Shown in pieces: positions 8,387-17,848 of a stretch of 64,000 bases of DNA; within the stretch, counting starts at the first letter, position 1, and each line of letters opens with the position of its first letter. The stretch comes from an uncultured Rhodospirillales bacterium (GTDB lineage Bacteria; Pseudomonadota; Alphaproteobacteria; Acetobacterales; Acetobacteraceae), in contig CAILMF010000001.1 in assembly GCA_903835235.1 (NCBI GenBank), forward strand, positions 248,001-312,000. Direction: 5' to 3'. The notes under the pieces are model-generated. The model saw only the letters and a list, made by a program, of their open reading frames with translations, was not told the origin of the DNA and made no database searches. The translations under genes were made by a program, and so were the position numbers.

Positions 8387-8986
8387 ATGCCCCTCTCAGC
8401 CCCCGCCGGGCGAAAGCTGCTGCACCTGCGCGACATCGAGTTGCGCGGCTATGAGCGCGACGACGGCCTGTTCGACATCGAAGCCCACCTGACCGACCGC
8501 AAGACCAGCCCGCACAATGACGAGGACCCCAACGCCACGGTCCCGGCGGGGCGGCCGATCCATGGCATGTGGCTGCGCCTGGTGGTGGATGTGGACATGC
8601 TGGTGCATGCCTGCGAGGCCAGCAGCGACTTCACCCCCTACGACATCTGCCCGGGCGCCGCGCCCAATTTCAGCCGGCTGGCCGGGTTGAAGATCGGCCC
8701 CGGCTTCAACCGCCAGGTCGCCGAGCGGGTCGGCGGGACGCATGGCTGCACCCATCTGCGGGAGCTGCTGGGCCAGATGGCGACGGTGGCGTTCCAGACC
8801 CTCTACCCCGTGCGCCGGGCACGGGAGAAGGCGATGCTGGCCAAGGTGGCCAGTGGCGAGGTCGCTGCCCCCGCGGCAATGCCCAGCCTGCTCGGCACCT
8901 GCATCGCCTATGCGCCGGACAGCCCGGTCAGCCTGGCGCGCTGGCCGCACCTGGCCGCCGCCGCGCAGACCGAGCCGACGGAGTGA
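8387..8986 (+). CDS. DUF2889 domain protein
   Basis: 199 residues matching DUF2889: N-terminal LLHLRDIELRGYERDDGLFDIEAHLTD, a GRPIHGMWLRLVVDVD strand pair, and the conserved GGTHGCTHLRELLGQM segment near residue 120. Family members are widespread in proteobacteria and have no agreed function. The frame is open further upstream, but similarity begins at this ATG. The stop codon overlaps the GTG start of the following FolB-like gene by four bases, so the two are probably translated together. Confidence 0.88.
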   Translation: MPLSAPAGRKLLHLRDIELRGYERDDGLFDIEAHLTDRKTSPHNDEDPNATVPAGRPIHGMWLRLVVDVDMLVHACEASSDFTPYDICPGAAPNFSRLAGLKIGPGFNRQVAERVGGTHGCTHLRELLGQMATVAFQTLYPVRRAREKAMLAKVASGEVAAPAAMPSLLGTCIAYAPDSPVSLARWPHLAAAAQTEPTE

Positions 8987-9387
8987 GCGGCTTTTCCCCG
9001 CTATGGGACGCCAGCCGCAGCCATGTGAAGGTGATGCTGCGCGACGTGGTGGTGGAGGTGCAGGTCGGCCTGCACCCCTGGGAGCAGCACCCGGAACGGC
9101 CGACCCGGCTGCTGGTGAACGTGGAGATGTACGCCCACAGCGACAGCCAGGGCGTCGGCGGCGACCCCCGCGGCTTCATCGACTACGACCCGATCCGCGC
9201 CGCGCTGAAGGCCTGGCCGGCCCGGCCGCATACGCCGCTGCTGGAGGAGTTGGTGGAGGAGCTGGTGCAGCTCTGCCTCGGCAACCCGGTGGTGGAGGCC
9301 TGCCGGGTCTCGGTGGTGAAGCCGGACATCTTCAACGAGGCCGCCGGGGCTGGGATTGAAGTTTACCGGGTGCGGCCGAGGGCGTAG
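8983..9387 (+). CDS. folB: dihydroneopterin aldolase-like protein (FolB family)
   Basis: 134 residues, close to the usual 120. Conserved FolB positions are present: GLHPWEQ with the substrate-binding Glu, FIDYDPIRAAL, the LLEELVEELVQLCL helix, and the catalytic-lysine motif VVKPDIF. The enzyme forms 6-hydroxymethyl-dihydropterin and glycolaldehyde in folate synthesis. The GTG start overlaps the DUF2889 stop as GTGA. No folK or folP lies nearby, so this could be the folate enzyme or a paralogue used for another pterin; the name is given on family grounds. Confidence 0.75.
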   Translation: MSGFSPLWDASRSHVKVMLRDVVVEVQVGLHPWEQHPERPTRLLVNVEMYAHSDSQGVGGDPRGFIDYDPIRAALKAWPARPHTPLLEELVEELVQLCLGNPVVEACRVSVVKPDIFNEAAGAGIEVYRVRPRA

Positions 9388-9485
9388 CGCACGCGTCCGC
9401 CTGGACGCAACACGCTCCGGAAGCCTTTGACACCGTGGCAACAAGCGTTCGGAGCTTCCATCTGAAGGCATGTCGCCTCGGGCCG

Positions 9486-9797
9486 TCAACCCTCCCCCGG
9501 CGCCAGCAGCTTCAGGGAAAGCGCGTGCAGCCCGCCGGCGAATTCGGCAGCCAGGGCGGCGTGCACGGCACGGCTGCGGGCCACCCGGTTCTGGCCGGCA
9601 AAGGCTGGGGCGACCATGCGCACGCTGTAGTGCGTCTCCCCGCCCGGCGCGGCGCCGGCGTGGCCGGCGTGCAGGTGGCTGTCGTCCTGCACCTGCACCT
9701 CGGCGGGGCCGAAGGCCTGGACAAGCGTGGCGTGGATGCGTTGGGCGCGGCTTTGCATCCACACAGTCTCGGCTTCTCGGCGGCCGCTGCCAAGCAT
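9486..9797 (-). CDS. bolA: BolA family protein
   Basis: 103 residues. Contains the BolA/KH-like fold: SRAQRIHATLVQAFGPAEVQVQDDSHLHAGHAG, HYSVRMVAPAF, and the NRVARSRAVHAALAAEF helix. Conserved His residues that help bind an iron-sulphur cluster with monothiol glutaredoxin are visible. The start at 9797 has GGAGGG seven bases upstream; an ATG at 9758 would give a 90-residue protein but has no ribosome site. The gene is divergent from the J-domain gene that begins 38 bp away. Confidence 0.88.
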   Translation of the reverse strand: MLGSGRREAETVWMQSRAQRIHATLVQAFGPAEVQVQDDSHLHAGHAGAAPGGETHYSVRMVAPAFAGQNRVARSRAVHAALAAEFAGGLHALSLKLLAPGEG

Positions 9798-9834
9798 GCT
9801 TGCGCCCTCCCCCTGGCTTCCGCATAACCCGAGC

Positions 9835-10446
9835 ATGGCCAGACGCGCCGTTCGCCGAGATGCTGGAGAGAGCAGTTTCCCGCCCCGCCCCTGCGAGGCC
9901 CCGGGCTGCATCGACGCGGGCGAATACCGGGCGCCGAAATCGCGGATGTCGCTGAACCAGTACCAGTGGTTCTGCCTGCCCCATGTGCGCGAGTTCAACA
10001 GCACCTGGGACTTCTACAAGGGCATGAGCGAGGCCGAGATCGAGGCCAACCTGCGCGGCGACGCGGTTGGGCATCGGCCGACCTGGCCGCTGGGCCGGCT
10101 GGGCGGGCTGAACCCGTTCAGCGAGGAATGGACGCGCGACCCCTTGGGCATGCTGCGCGACACGCCGCTGCACCAGGCCCGGGCCAAGCCACGCGAACAG
10201 AAGGTGGGGCCGCCGCCCGAACTGCGCGCCGCCCTGGACGTTCTGGGGCTCGAATGGCCGGTCGACCAGCCGACCCTGCGCGGCCGCTACCGCGAGCTGG
10301 CGAAGAAATTCCACCCCGACGCCAATGGCGGCGACCGCGAGGCCGAGGAAAAGCTGAAGGACGTCAACCGGGCCTACAGCCTTGTTCGGCACCGGTTGGC
10401 CGCCACCGCCACGGACCGCCCCGCAGCCGCGGCCGCGGCGGGGTGA
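9835..10446 (+). CDS. J-domain (DnaJ-like) co-chaperone
   Basis: 203 residues. The J domain is at the C-terminus (about residues 130-190): YRELAKKFHPDANGGDREAEEKLKDVNRAY, with the essential HPD tripeptide. The N-terminal half carries a CEAPGCIDAGEYRAPKS segment and two further Cys/His residues (FCLPH), plus a FNSTWDFYKGM motif. That arrangement is typical of alphaproteobacterial J-domain proteins of unassigned client. It would stimulate DnaK ATPase in the cytoplasm. The gene precedes cobS by about 120 bp, and the same J-protein/cobS/cobT order is common in alphaproteobacteria. Confidence 0.9.
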   Translation: MARRAVRRDAGESSFPPRPCEAPGCIDAGEYRAPKSRMSLNQYQWFCLPHVREFNSTWDFYKGMSEAEIEANLRGDAVGHRPTWPLGRLGGLNPFSEEWTRDPLGMLRDTPLHQARAKPREQKVGPPPELRAALDVLGLEWPVDQPTLRGRYRELAKKFHPDANGGDREAEEKLKDVNRAYSLVRHRLAATATDRPAAAAAAG

Positions 10447-10563
10447 CCGGCTACCACGGGCCCGCCGGGGCGAAGTGGTCACTGCGGGGCTGGCCTTTTC
10501 CGCCAGCCCGGGTAGCCTGCCGCGCCACCCTGGCCTAGACTTTCCAAGAATGAACCTGAGCGG

Positions 10564-11577
10564 ATGCCGATGAACAAGGTTGCTGCCCTCGCCGAACCCC
10601 AACCCACTTCGGCGATCAACACGCCCGACACCACCGTGAACGTGCGGGATGTGTTCGGCCTGGACCTGGACATGACCGTCCCGGCCTTCTCCCTCCGCAC
10701 GGAACACGTGCCGGAACTGGACCCGACCTATCGCTTCGACCGCGAGACGACGATGGCGATCCTGGCCGGCTTCGGCAACAATCGCCGGGTGATGATCCAG
10801 GGCTACCACGGCACCGGCAAGTCGACGCACATCGAACAGGTGGCGGCGCGGCTGAACTGGCCGTGCATCCGCGTCAACCTGGACAGCCACATCAGCCGTA
10901 TCGACCTGATCGGCAAGGATGCGATCGTCCTGAAGGACGGCAAGCAGATCACGGAGTTCCGTGAAGGCATCCTGCCCTGGGCCCTGCAGCACCCCTGCGC
11001 GCTGGTGTTCGACGAATACGACGCCGGCCGCCCGGACGTGATGTTCGTGATCCAGCGCGTGCTGGAAGTGGAAGGCAAGCTGACGCTGCTGGACCAGAAC
11101 CGCGTGATCCGGCCGCACCCGATGTTCCGCCTGTTCGCCACCGCCAACACGGTGGGCCTGGGCGACACCACTGGCCTGTACCACGGCACCCAGCAGATCA
11201 ATCAGGGCCAGATGGACCGCTGGAACATCGTGGCGACGCTGAACTACCTGCCGCATGCGCAGGAAACCAGCATCGTGCTGGCCAAGATGGGCCAGGAAGG
11301 CGATGCCAAGGCCAGGAAGATGGTCGAGAGCATGGTCGCCCTGGCGGACCTGACCCGCGCCGGCTTCATCGCCGGCGACATCAGCACCGTCATGTCGCCG
11401 CGCACCGTCATCACCTGGGCCGAGAACAGCAAGATCTTCGGCGATGTCGGCTTTGCCTTCCGCCTGACCTTCCTGAACAAGTGCGACGAGGCCGAGCGCG
11501 CCACGGTGGCCGAATACTACCAGCGCTGCTTCAACGAGGACCTGCCGAGCGGGACCCTGTTGAAGAAGGCGGGGTAG
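10564..11577 (+). CDS. cobS: aerobic cobaltochelatase subunit CobS
   Basis: 337 residues, family length. AAA+ MoxR-like ATPase: Walker [10 protein letters not shown] begins near residue 80 and the Walker [11 protein letters not shown] near 147; the sensor segment [14 protein letters not shown] is intact. With CobT and CobN it inserts cobalt into hydrogenobyrinate a,c-diamide in the aerobic cobalamin pathway. An ATG two codons later (10570) is an equally possible start. cobT follows, but an extra atypical ORF lies between them; cobN is not in the window. In some alphaproteobacteria this CobST pair is kept without the rest of the pathway and called a MoxR/VWA pair, so cobalt insertion is inferred. 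Confidence 0.93.
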   Translation: MPMNKVAALAEPQPTSAINTPDTTVNVRDVFGLDLDMTVPAFSLRTEHVPELDPTYRFDRETTMAILAGFGNNRRVMIQGYHGTGKSTHIEQVAARLNWPCIRVNLDSHISRIDLIGKDAIVLKDGKQITEFREGILPWALQHPCALVFDEYDAGRPDVMFVIQRVLEVEGKLTLLDQNRVIRPHPMFRLFATANTVGLGDTTGLYHGTQQINQGQMDRWNIVATLNYLPHAQETSIVLAKMGQEGDAKARKMVESMVALADLTRAGFIAGDISTVMSPRTVITWAENSKIFGDVGFAFRLTFLNKCDEAERATVAEYYQRCFNEDLPSGTLLKKAG

Positions 11578-11600
11578 TGCCGAGCATCCTTCCGGAGGAT

Positions 11601-11900
11601 ATGATAATAGTGTGGTCTCGCAACGAAAGGGGCGAGATCACAGGCTCTCATATTCGAGCGGTCGGAGTCGACACTTCGGAAAGTAAGCGCCACAGGTCAA
11701 GTTGGGGGGCTTGCGTGAAGGGCTGGATGGAGGAGTCTCTTCTGAGCACTCCTCTCGGCCTTTACGCAAAGCTTGCTACTCAGTGGGGTTTTGCTTCTGA
11801 GGCTGCGAAGCGTGAAATGCTTCGGGAGTTTACTAAAGTCGAAGGTCAGTCGTGGGCCCGCGAGTTGCTGTGGGAGATCGACGGGCGCCAAGACACCTAG
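11601..11900 (+). CDS. hypothetical protein inserted between cobS and cobT
   Basis: 99 residues from the ATG at 11601; a GTG at 11577 that overlaps the cobS stop would add eight residues. I do not recognise the family. The sequence is AT-richer than both neighbours and uses codons such as ATA, TTT, ACT and AAA that are rare around it. Visible features are a short N-terminal strand (MIIVW), a GITGSHIRAVGVD-like segment and an amphipathic C-terminal half (LATQWGFASEAAKREML, WARELLWEID). There is no signal peptide or membrane helix. It ends 18 bp before cobT. Signs of transfer or a young gene; function unknown. Confidence 0.5.
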   Translation: MIIVWSRNERGEITGSHIRAVGVDTSESKRHRSSWGACVKGWMEESLLSTPLGLYAKLATQWGFASEAAKREMLREFTKVEGQSWARELLWEIDGRQDT

Positions 11901-11918
11901 CGGGATCAGCGGGCTGAA

Positions 11919-13787
11919 ATGACCAAGCAAGACCTTACCCGGCAGGAAGAGTTCAAGCGCGCCACTGCCGGCGCGCTGCGCGCCGTGGCGCACGCGAACG
12001 CCGAAGTGCAGGTGGCCTTCCAGCCCGGCCCGGGCGGGGTTTCCGGCAAGCGCGTGCGCCTGCCGCTGCCGACCCGCACCCTGCCGGCGGCCGAGATGGC
12101 CAAGCTGCGCGGCGCCGCCGATGCCGCGGCGCTGAAGATCCGCCACCACAATGAAAGCGTGCACGCCAGCCGCATGCCCCAGCGCCGTGAGGCCAAGGAG
12201 GTGTTCGACGCGCTGGAGGATGTGCGGGTGGAGGCCGTGGGCAGCAAGTTCATGGCTGGCGTGGCGCATAACCTGGCGGCCCGCCTGGCCGATTCCTGCG
12301 AGCAGGAAGGCTATGACCGGATGACGCGGAAGGACCAGCTGCCGCTGCCCGCCGCGCTCTCCCTGCTGGCGCGGGAACGCATCACCGGCCGCCCGGTGCC
12401 GGATGCCGCCCGCCGCGTGCTGGACCTGTGGCGCGACTCGCTGGACGACAAGGCGCAGGACGCCCTGGCGGAAATGGCCACCGCGACCGACGACCAGGAC
12501 AACTTCGCCCGCGCCGCCCGCAAGTTCCTGGCCGCGCTGGACCTGGCGGAAGCCGAGGTGGAGACCGAGGCCGAGCAGGAGGAAGAGGGCGAGGAGGGCG
12601 ACCAGTCCACCACCCAGCAGGACCAGTCCGGCGAGGGCGAGGCCCAGGCTTCCGAGCAGGAAGCCATGCTCGGCGCCCAGCCGGAGACGATGCAGGGCGA
12701 GGCCTCCGAGGAGGAGGCGCAGGAATCGGATGAGGAAGGCGCCGCCGCCGAGGGCGACGACAAGCCCGGCGGGCCGCAGCAGCGCAAGGAGGTCGTCCAT
12801 ACGGATGACACCAGCCGCTACCACCCCTTCGTCACCAGCTTCGACGAGGTGGTCGAGGCCGATGACCTCTGCGACCCCGAGGAACTGGCGCGGCTGCGCC
12901 AGCAGCTGGACCAGCAGCTTTCGCACCTGCAGGGCGTGGTTTCCAAGCTGGCCAACCGGTTGCAGCGCCGCCTGCTGGCGCAGCAGCAGCGCGCCTGGGA
13001 ATTCGATATCGAGGAAGGCATGCTGGACGCCGCCCGGCTGTCCCGCATCATCACCAACCCGATGCTGGCGCTGACCTACAAGCGCGAACGCGAGGCGGAT
13101 TTCCGCGACACGGTGGTGACGCTGCTGATCGACAACTCCGGCTCCATGCGCGGCCGGCCGATCACGGTCGCCGCCATGTGCTCGGACATCCTGGCCCGCA
13201 CGCTGGAGCGTTGCGCGGTGAAAACGGAAATCCTCGGCTTCACCACCCGCGCCTGGAAGGGCGGCCAGAGCCGCGAGAAGTGGGTGCAGGACGGCAAGCC
13301 GCGCAATCCCGGCCGCCTGAACGACCTGCGCCACGTGGTCTACAAGGCCGCCGACGCGCCCTGGCGCCGCGCCCGCAAGAACCTTGGACTGATGCTGCGG
13401 GAAGGCCTGCTGAAGGAGAACATCGACGGCGAGGCGCTGGAATGGGCCTACAAGCGCATCCGCAACCGCCCGGAACATCGCCGCATCCTGATGGTGATCT
13501 CGGACGGCGCGCCGGTGGATGACAGCACGCTGAGCGTGAACCCCGGCAATTACCTGGAACGCCACCTGCGCAAGGTGATCGGCGATATCGAAGGCCGCAA
13601 CGACGTCGAGCTGATCGCCATCGGCATCGGCCACGACGTGACCCGCTACTACCGCCGCGCCGTGACCATCGTGGATGCCGAGGAGCTGGGCGGCACCATG
13701 ATGAAGAAGCTGGCGGAATTGTTCGACGAGGACGCCGCCGAAGCCTGGCAGCGCGCCGCGACGCTGTCCTCCGCCGCCGTCGGCTAG
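11919..13787 (+). CDS. cobT: aerobic cobaltochelatase subunit CobT
   Basis: 622 residues. N-terminal helical CobT domain (residues 1-220), a long acidic linker rich in Glu, Asp and Gln (about 210-295), and a C-terminal von Willebrand A domain. The MIDAS motif DxSxS is D405-N-S407-G-S409 followed by [16 protein letters not shown]. The [13 protein letters not shown] stretch and [13 protein letters not shown] complete the metal site. It works as the adaptor ring of the CobN/CobS/CobT cobaltochelatase. The start is set by homology and follows the small inserted ORF. Confidence 0.94.
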   Translation: MTKQDLTRQEEFKRATAGALRAVAHANAEVQVAFQPGPGGVSGKRVRLPLPTRTLPAAEMAKLRGAADAAALKIRHHNESVHASRMPQRREAKEVFDALEDVRVEAVGSKFMAGVAHNLAARLADSCEQEGYDRMTRKDQLPLPAALSLLARERITGRPVPDAARRVLDLWRDSLDDKAQDALAEMATATDDQDNFARAARKFLAALDLAEAEVETEAEQEEEGEEGDQSTTQQDQSGEGEAQASEQEAMLGAQPETMQGEASEEEAQESDEEGAAAEGDDKPGGPQQRKEVVHTDDTSRYHPFVTSFDEVVEADDLCDPEELARLRQQLDQQLSHLQGVVSKLANRLQRRLLAQQQRAWEFDIEEGMLDAARLSRIITNPMLALTYKREREADFRDTVVTLLIDNSGSMRGRPITVAAMCSDILARTLERCAVKTEILGFTTRAWKGGQSREKWVQDGKPRNPGRLNDLRHVVYKAADAPWRRARKNLGLMLREGLLKENIDGEALEWAYKRIRNRPEHRRILMVISDGAPVDDSTLSVNPGNYLERHLRKVIGDIEGRNDVELIAIGIGHDVTRYYRRAVTIVDAEELGGTMMKKLAELFDEDAAEAWQRAATLSSAAVG

Positions 13788-13798
13788 GCTTTCCCCGC

Positions 13799-14776
13799 AT
13801 GAAGCGGCGCGGCCTGTTGCTGGCGGCGCCGGCGCTGCTTTCGGCCGGCTGCGCGCAGGCGCAGGTCGCCTCGCCTCGCGTTACCCTGCCCGCAGCCAGG
13901 CCCCTGGCGCTGCCGGCGCTGCCCGGCAGCAAGCTGGAACCCTTGGGCGGGCTGGTCATCGACAATGCCGTGCTCGGCTTCGGCGGGCTGTCCGGCCTGC
14001 ACCTGACCGATGACCTGCAGCTGACCGCCATTGCCGATATCGGCCGCTGGCTGACCGCGCGGCTGGTGCTGGACGCCCAGCTGAAGCCCCTGGGCCTGGC
14101 CGAGCTGCGCAGCGGTCCGTTGCGGGATGGCGCCGGCGCCTCGCTGCCGCGCGGCTTCGCCGGCGATGCCGAGGGCCTGGCCCGGCTGCCCAATGGCGCC
14201 TGGCTGGTCAGCTTTGAACGCTGGCACCGGCTGCGCAGCTATGCCCGGATGGACGCCCCGGCGCGCTATGTGGAAGCGCCGCCGGAGCTGGCGGAAGCCC
14301 CCGGCAATGGCGGGCTGGAAAGCCTGGCGGTGCTGGCCGATGGCCGCTGGCTGATGATCGCCGAGGGCTGGAATGTGGCCGGCCAGGCCACGCGCGTCCG
14401 CCGGGTCTGGCTGGGCGGGCCGCAGCGGGGCTGGACCAGGCTGGGCTATCGCCCCGAGGAACCGATGGACCCCTGCGACGCCCATGGCCTGCCGGATGGC
14501 GGCGCGCTGGTGCTGGAACGCAGCTTTTCCGTCTTCGGCGGCTTCCGCGGCCGGCTGGTGCGGCTGAGCGCCCGGCAACTGGCCGAAGCGGCCGAGGGCC
14601 AGGTGCTGGAGGGCGAGGAACTGCTGCGCCTGGAACCCCCGCTGCCGACCGACAATTATGAAGGCGTCGCGGTGGCCAGGCATGGCGGACGCAGCCTGGT
14701 GGCGGTGGTTTCCGACGACAACCAGAACATGCTGCAACGGACGCTGCTGCTGCTGTTTGCGCTGGCGGACGACTGA
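13799..14776 (+). CDS. secreted esterase-like phytase-domain protein
   Basis: 325 residues with an N-terminal export signal ending SAGC, which could be a weak lipobox (lipoprotein) or a Sec site followed by AQAQ. The remainder matches the phytase-like beta-propeller domain (PF13449): GGLSGLHLTDDLQLTAIADIG, LPRGFAGDAEGLARLP, PGNGGLESLAVLADGRWL and a closing NYEGVAVARHGGRSLVAVVSDDN. Members are periplasmic or exported and bind metal; true phytase activity is rarely shown. It starts 12 bp after cobT and may be co-transcribed. Confidence 0.88.
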   Translation: MKRRGLLLAAPALLSAGCAQAQVASPRVTLPAARPLALPALPGSKLEPLGGLVIDNAVLGFGGLSGLHLTDDLQLTAIADIGRWLTARLVLDAQLKPLGLAELRSGPLRDGAGASLPRGFAGDAEGLARLPNGAWLVSFERWHRLRSYARMDAPARYVEAPPELAEAPGNGGLESLAVLADGRWLMIAEGWNVAGQATRVRRVWLGGPQRGWTRLGYRPEEPMDPCDAHGLPDGGALVLERSFSVFGGFRGRLVRLSARQLAEAAEGQVLEGEELLRLEPPLPTDNYEGVAVARHGGRSLVAVVSDDNQNMLQRTLLLLFALADD

Positions 14777-14824
14777 CCAAACCCCGGCTGGCTAAACCCC
14801 GGCTGGTTAAACTCCGGCGCGGTT
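14777..14824 (-). repeat. 15-bp tandem repeat across a gene end
   Basis: The last five codons of the creatininase gene plus stop (R-A-G-V-stop) are followed in frame by two further copies that read P-A-G-V-stop and P-A-G-V-W. The two downstream copies are identical over 14 of 15 bases; the coding copy is more diverged. The array fills the whole 30-bp gap to the convergent gene. Confidence 0.75.
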
Positions 14825-15592
14825 CACCCGCCACACATCGTCCGGCTTGCTCCACAGCCGCGGGTCGTGCAGCGCCGCGGCCAGCTTCTGTGCTACCGCG
14901 GCCAAAATCGCCTCGCCCTTCGCGGCCGTCGCCGCGCGGGGGTCGCCGCGAACGCCGGTCCGCGGGGCACGCTCCTCGAAGGACCAGAACCGGCCGAGCC
15001 CCGCCGGGCCATCCGGCGGCGGGTTGCTGATGGCATCGGCGATGCGCCCCTGGCGCACCTGGTCCGGCTCGGTCGCCAGCCAGACGCTGGTCTCGGCCTC
15101 GCAGGCATGCTGCACGCCGGGCTGGGTGGTCAGGATGTCCTTGATCTCGGCGGCGGCCACGGTCGGCCAGGTGGTGGCAACCACGGGAATGCCGAACTCA
15201 TGCGCCAGCTCGCGCGCCGCCACCGCCATGGGGTCGATATTGCCGCCATGGGCGTTCAGCAGCAGCAGGCGCTGGAAGCCCACCGCCAGCAGGCTGCGGG
15301 TGATGCAGCGCAGGATGGCGTGGAAGGTGGCGTGGTCCACGCTGATGGTGCCGCCGAAGGGGAAGTGATGCTCGGACAGGCCGAGCCACATCGGCGGCAG
15401 CACCACGGCGGGCATGTCCTGGCACAGGGCCGCGGTGCGCAGCGCCATGCGGTGGCCGATGAAGCTGTCGGTCCAGACCGGCAGATGCGGGCCGTGCTGC
15501 TCCAGGCTGCCGACCGGCAGGATCGGCAGCGCGTTCCGCCCGGCCAGCGCCTTCAGCTCCGGCGCCGTCAGCTTTTCCCATTGCAGTTCCAT
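14807..15592 (-). CDS. creatininase family amidohydrolase
   Basis: 261 residues, the normal family size. Metal ligands are visible in LPVGSLEQHGPHLPVWTD (Glu, His, Asp), in LLLLNAHGGNID (His) and in ACEAETSVWLA (Glu). The family includes creatininase, mycofactocin MftE and formamide hydrolases such as ArfB/RibE-type enzymes, all Zn or Mn dependent; the substrate is not decided here. The ATG is preceded by AAGGAGG at good spacing. A long open frame continues upstream but lies antisense to the next gene. Confidence 0.9.
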   Translation of the reverse strand: MELQWEKLTAPELKALAGRNALPILPVGSLEQHGPHLPVWTDSFIGHRMALRTAALCQDMPAVVLPPMWLGLSEHHFPFGGTISVDHATFHAILRCITRSLLAVGFQRLLLLNAHGGNIDPMAVAARELAHEFGIPVVATTWPTVAAAEIKDILTTQPGVQHACEAETSVWLATEPDQVRQGRIADAISNPPPDGPAGLGRFWSFEERAPRTGVRGDPRAATAAKGEAILAAVAQKLAAALHDPRLWSKPDDVWRVNRAGV

Positions 15593-15694
15593 CGCGGCCT
15601 CCTTGCAAACCCCGGCAGCCTCGGCCCGCGGGCGGCCGGCGTCAAACCGGCGACGATGAGGGTTTGTTGACGAAAGCCCGGCAGCATCCGTCGC

Positions 15695-16141
15695 ATGTCC
15701 AACCCATCGACAACGCTGCGGGCCTACCCACGGCCGGGGCGGCTGACGCTCCGCGGTTGCATGCCCGCGGCCGAGCCGGCGGCACTGGCGGCGGTGGGGC
15801 GGCAGTCCCTGGGCCGGCTGCGGGCGGCGCTGCTCGCGGCCCGGCAGGCGCCGGCGGCCGCCCCCCTGCGGCGCGGCCCTTCGGCCCCCCTGCCGTGCGG
15901 CCCCCCTGCCGACGACCTGCCCTGCCTGGCGGTGCAGGCGGCGCTGGCCGCAGCCGGCTGGCAGGCGGAATCCGTGGTGGTCTCCCTGCTGGTGGAGAAT
16001 GCCGGCGGCGACAGCGCCAGCCTTTCCTGGCGGCGCGATGGCGAGGGCGAAACCCTGCACTGGAGCTGGCGTGGCGGGCCGATCCGCGAGGATGGCGCCT
16101 GCCACGGCAGCGCCACCGTGGCCGCCGCCCTGGCGCGCTGA
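15695..16141 (+). CDS. hypothetical protein
   Basis: 148 residues, not recognised. The N-terminal half is Ala/Arg/Pro-rich with a hydrophobic helix around residues 25-55; the C-terminal half (from about residue 95) has alternating strand-like segments (SVVVSLLVENAGG, SLSWRRDGEGETLHWSW) ending ATVAAALAR. No signal peptide or clear membrane segment. It lies between divergent creatininase and the downstream DUF853 gene, which begins 64 bp later. It may be a fast-evolving real gene; the composition of the first half also makes a spurious frame possible. Confidence 0.45.
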   Translation: MSNPSTTLRAYPRPGRLTLRGCMPAAEPAALAAVGRQSLGRLRAALLAARQAPAAAPLRRGPSAPLPCGPPADDLPCLAVQAALAAAGWQAESVVVSLLVENAGGDSASLSWRRDGEGETLHWSWRGGPIREDGACHGSATVAAALAR

Positions 16142-16204
16142 GCCCTCACCCCTTGGCGTAGCCCCCCTCCGCACGGCATATCCCTGGGCGGAAGAGGGCA
16201 TCGC

Positions 16205-17848
16205 ATGACCGGCACCACCATCCTGATCGGCAAGGGCGAGACCCCCTGCCTGCTGACGCTGTCCCGCGCCAACCGGCACGGCCTGGTGGCCGGCGCCACC
16301 GGCACCGGCAAGACCGTGACCTTGCAGGTGCTGGCCGAAGGTTTTTCCCGCGCCGGCGTCCCGGTGTTCTGCGCGGATATCAAGGGCGACCTGGCCGGCA
16401 TCAGCCAACCCGGCAAGCCCAACCCCAAGCTGGAAGCCCGTGCGCGGGAGCTGGGCGAGACCGACTTCGCCTATGAACCCGCGCCGGTGATGTTCTGGGA
16501 CGTGTTCGGCCAGCAGGGCCACCCGCTGCGCGCCACGGTGGCCGAGATGGGCCCGCTGCTGCTGGCCCGCATGCTGGAGCTGAACGAGGTGCAGGAGGGG
16601 GTGCTGAGCATCGCCTTCAAGCTGGCCGACGACGAAGGCCTGCTGCTGCTGGACTTCAAGGACCTGCGGGCCATGCTCTCCCACGTGGCGGAGCGCGCGG
16701 AGGAGCTGCGCGCCGATTACGGCCAGGTCAGCAAGGCCACGATTGGAACGATTCAACGAAAACTGCTGCAGCTGGAACAGCAGGGCGCCGAGAGCTTCTT
16801 CGGCGAACCCGCCCTGGCGCTGGCCGACATGATGCTGCTGACGCCGGATGGCCGCGGCGCGGTCAACGTACTGGCCGCCGACAAGCTGGTGCAGTCACCG
16901 CGGCTTTATGCGTGTTTCCTGCTGTGGCTGCTGAGCGAGTTGTTCGAGGAATTGCCGGAGGCCGGCGATCTGGAGAAGCCGAAGCTGGTGTTCTTCTTCG
17001 ACGAGGCCCACCTGCTGTTCAACGACGCGCCCCGCGCCCTGATCGAGAAGGTAGAGCAGGTGGTGCGGCTGATCCGCTCCAAGGGGGTGGGCGTGTATTT
17101 CGTCACGCAGAACCCGCTGGACGTGCCGCCGGCCGTGCTGGGGCAGTTGGGCAACCGGGTGCAGCACGCGCTGCGCGCCTTCACGCCGCAGGACCAGAAG
17201 GCGGTGAAGGCGGCCGCCAGCACCTTCCGCCCCAACCCGCGGGTCAATGTGGAACAGGCAATCGGCGAGTTGGCGGTCGGCGAGGCACTGGTCTCGACCC
17301 TGGCCGCGGATGGCACGCCCAGCCCGGTGGAGCGCGCCTTCATCTGCCCGCCGCGCAGCCGGATCGGCGCGATCTCGGCCGAGGAGCGCGCCGCGATCCT
17401 GGCCCGCAGCCCGCTGGCCGGGCATTACGAAACCCCGATGGACCGCGACAGCGCCTATGAGCGCCTGGTCGGCCGCGCCACCACGGTGCCGGCCAACCCC
17501 GGGCCGCAGCAAGCCGCGCCGGCGCCGACCCGCAGCGACAACCCCTGGGGTAACATGGGCGGCGCCGTACCTGGCCAGCCCGCGGGCGGCGCTGGCAGCG
17601 TGCCCAGCACCGGCGGCGGCGCCCCGCGCCCCCTGCCGCAGCCGCGCATGCCCGCGCCGCGCCAGCAGGCGCCGCAGGCGCCGGCGCCCTCCGGCAGTTG
17701 GACGGATGTGTTCTCGGGCAGCGGCAAGCGGCAGGGCGTTGGCGAGGCCATTGCCAAATCGGTGGCGCGCAGCGTCGGCAGCACGGTGGGGCGGCAGCTC
17801 ACCAATGCGGTGCTGCGCAACGTGCTGGGCGGTATCCTCCGGCGATAG
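16205..17848 (+). CDS. HerA/FtsK-like ATPase, DUF853 (YjgR) family
   Basis: 547 residues. Walker A is G30-ATGTGK-T37 within [22 protein letters not shown], and Walker B is [13 protein letters not shown] with D266-E267. The arginine-finger region [18 protein letters not shown] and the [10 protein letters not shown] sensor segment are typical of the DUF853 branch of HerA-like ATPases. The last 130 residues are a Pro/Gly/Ala-rich linker and a C-terminal conserved tail ([20 protein letters not shown]). The biochemical role of this branch is not settled; DNA translocation is inferred from the fold. A structured terminator-like element follows the stop. Confidence 0.92.
   Translation: MTGTTILIGKGETPCLLTLSRANRHGLVAGATGTGKTVTLQVLAEGFSRAGVPVFCADIKGDLAGISQPGKPNPKLEARARELGETDFAYEPAPVMFWDVFGQQGHPLRATVAEMGPLLLARMLELNEVQEGVLSIAFKLADDEGLLLLDFKDLRAMLSHVAERAEELRADYGQVSKATIGTIQRKLLQLEQQGAESFFGEPALALADMMLLTPDGRGAVNVLAADKLVQSPRLYACFLLWLLSELFEELPEAGDLEKPKLVFFFDEAHLLFNDAPRALIEKVEQVVRLIRSKGVGVYFVTQNPLDVPPAVLGQLGNRVQHALRAFTPQDQKAVKAAASTFRPNPRVNVEQAIGELAVGEALVSTLAADGTPSPVERAFICPPRSRIGAISAEERAAILARSPLAGHYETPMDRDSAYERLVGRATTVPANPGPQQAAPAPTRSDNPWGNMGGAVPGQPAGGAGSVPSTGGGAPRPLPQPRMPAPRQQAPQAPAPSGSWTDVFSGSGKRQGVGEAIAKSVARSVGSTVGRQLTNAVLRNVLGGILRR

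Noticed and set aside
9001-11256. 751-codon minus-strand frame over folB, the J-domain gene and cobS
   Set aside because: Spans several well-supported genes on the opposite strand and has no domain; a GC-driven open frame.
12400-13074. Alternative plus-strand frame within cobT
   Set aside because: Arg/Ser/Pro-rich out-of-frame translation of cobT; the cobT frame carries the MIDAS motif and domain.
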